From NCBI GenBank assembly GCA_947625585.1, contig CANQOZ010000026.1:1-14058 (forward strand): DNA of 14,058 nucleotides, in the 5' to 3' direction. Made by a program: the position numbers and the translations under genes. Of this stretch, positions 13,232 through 14,058 are shown in pieces; positions within the stretch are counted from its first letter, which is position 1, and the number at the start of each line of letters is the position of its first letter. Below the pieces are notes generated by a model, which was not told the DNA's origin, ran no database searches, and saw only the letters and a list, made by a program, of their open reading frames with translations. The stretch comes from an uncultured Eubacteriaceae bacterium (lineage in GTDB: Bacteria > Bacillota > Clostridia > Eubacteriales > Eubacteriaceae).

Positions 13232-14058
13232 TTAACAATGAGATTTAAAATCTTACCTGGTCTGTAGATAACTTTAAAGATATCCTTATCTCCAATATTA
13301 CGTTGTACACGTTCCTGTTCTTTCGCTTTTTCAACTACTTCATCTTCAGAAGCATCAACTGCTACTTCGATGGTTCCTCTAACTTTACCGTTAACCTGGA
13401 CAGGTAGTTCAATCACATCTTCAACAGTTTTTGTTTCATCATACTCAGGCCATGGATTTTCACCGATTGTCTTTTCAAATCCATTCTGTTGCCAGAGTTC
13501 TTCTGTTATATGTGGAGCAAACGGATATAGGAGTTTTAAGAAATCTCTGTATTCACCACGAGTTATTTCATTTTTCTTATTAAATTCATTGAGCATACTC
13601 ATTAAGGCAGCGATTGCAGTATTAAACTTCATACTTTCAATATCTTCGCTAACTTTCTTGATCGTCTTATGCATTAGGCTTTCAAGTTCTTTTGAGTATT
13701 CATCAGAATCGACAAGATTTTCATCTAACTTATAAACACGGTCTAGGAAACGTCTTGCACCTTTAACTCCATTTTCAGACCATGGAGCCGGTTTTTCATA
13801 ATCTCCTATGAACATGACATAAACTCTTAGAGTATCTGCACCATATTCATCAATGATCTCGTTTGGATTAATAACATTTCCTCTAGACTTTGACATCTTT
13901 TCACCGTCAGAACCTAAGATTAAACCTTGTGTGGTTCTCTTCATATAAGGTTCTTTCGTCGGAACGACTCCGATATCATAGAGGAAGCGGTGCCAGAATC
14001 TTGAATAAAGTAGGTGTCGAGTAACGTGTTCCATACCACCGTTGTACCAGTCAACAGG
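13228..14058 (-). CDS. leuS: Leucyl-tRNA synthetase, C-terminal third (truncated by window edge)
   Basis: LeuRS charges tRNA-Leu. The frame is open to the right edge of the window, so the start lies outside it; 276 residues are visible, against about 800-830 for bacterial LeuRS. The visible part begins PVDWYNGGMEHVTRHLLYSRFW, the conserved entry to the second half of the class I catalytic domain. The KMSKS loop (DGEKMSKSRGNV) is at visible residues 51-62, the helical anticodon-binding domain spans about 95-215 (APWSENGVKGARRFLDRV to EELWQQNG), and the small C-terminal tRNA-binding domain is 220-276. ATG at 14032-14034 is internal methionine, not the start. The stop overlaps rnhA. No frameshift is seen. 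Confidence 0.97.
   Translation of the reverse strand, partial: PVDWYNGGMEHVTRHLLYSRFWHRFLYDIGVVPTKEPYMKRTTQGLILGSDGEKMSKSRGNVINPNEIIDEYGADTLRVYVMFIGDYEKPAPWSENGVKGARRFLDRVYKLDENLVDSDEYSKELESLMHKTIKKVSEDIESMKFNTAIAALMSMLNEFNKKNEITRGEYRDFLKLLYPFAPHITEELWQQNGFEKTIGENPWPEYDETKTVEDVIELPVQVNGKVRGTIEVAVDASEDEVVEKAKEQERVQRNIGDKDIFKVIYRPGKILNLIVK

Noticed and set aside
13370..13735. Plus-strand open frame of 121 codons
   Set aside because: It is antisense to leuS, which is clearly coding; its Ser/Leu-rich composition is typical of a reverse-frame shadow.

Overview
The window is an AT-rich (roughly one-third G+C), densely packed bacterial chromosome segment. The tmRNA with its encoded CCA end, CdaA/CdaR-type c-di-AMP genes, an orphan BMP lipoprotein and strong AGGAGG ribosome sites point to a low-GC Bacillota. 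The sequence alone does not fix a genus. All but two of the protein genes, and the tmRNA, lie on the minus strand. I see no IS element, prophage, CRISPR array or tRNA gene.

Layout. (1) 1-1894: the first 13 codons of a minus-strand gene that runs off the left edge, behind a strong palindrome; a 56-residue orphan gene with its own terminator; and a tight smpB-ssrA unit. In that unit the mature tmRNA 5' end lies 3 nt after the smpB stop codon, and smpB has a near-consensus promoter so close to its ATG that the transcript is nearly leaderless. The smpB/1895 intergenic region holds two hairpins. (2) 1895-3265: an unrecognised single-pass membrane protein with an acidic cytoplasmic part, on the plus strand. 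(3) 3281-11031: eight minus-strand genes with gaps of 6 nt or less, or overlaps. In transcription order they are BMP lipoprotein, aroB, aroA, aroC, chorismate mutase, cdaA, cdaR and a CDF-type cation transporter. (4) 11134-11661: a MarR-like regulator with a polylysine N-terminus, divergent from the operon. (5) 11688-14058: leuS (5' end outside the window), rnhA and mnmA, joined by 4-nt ATGA overlaps. Bidirectional terminators separate the convergent pairs at 3271-3292 and 11667-11685.

How the genes fit together. aroB, aroA, aroC and the mutase cover dehydroquinate formation and the last shikimate steps through to prephenate; the middle shikimate enzymes are not here. The same transcript then enters cdaA and cdaR by stop/start overlaps, so c-di-AMP synthesis looks physically coupled to aromatic amino acid synthesis. 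glmM, the usual partner of cdaA-cdaR, is replaced by a metal transporter. A surface lipoprotein without ABC-transporter partners leads the operon. smpB and ssrA together form the trans-translation ribosome-rescue system. leuS, rnhA and mnmA are housekeeping translation and RNA/DNA maintenance genes. The most unusual points are the composition of the eight-gene operon, the smpB-ssrA compaction and the polylysine MarR-like protein.
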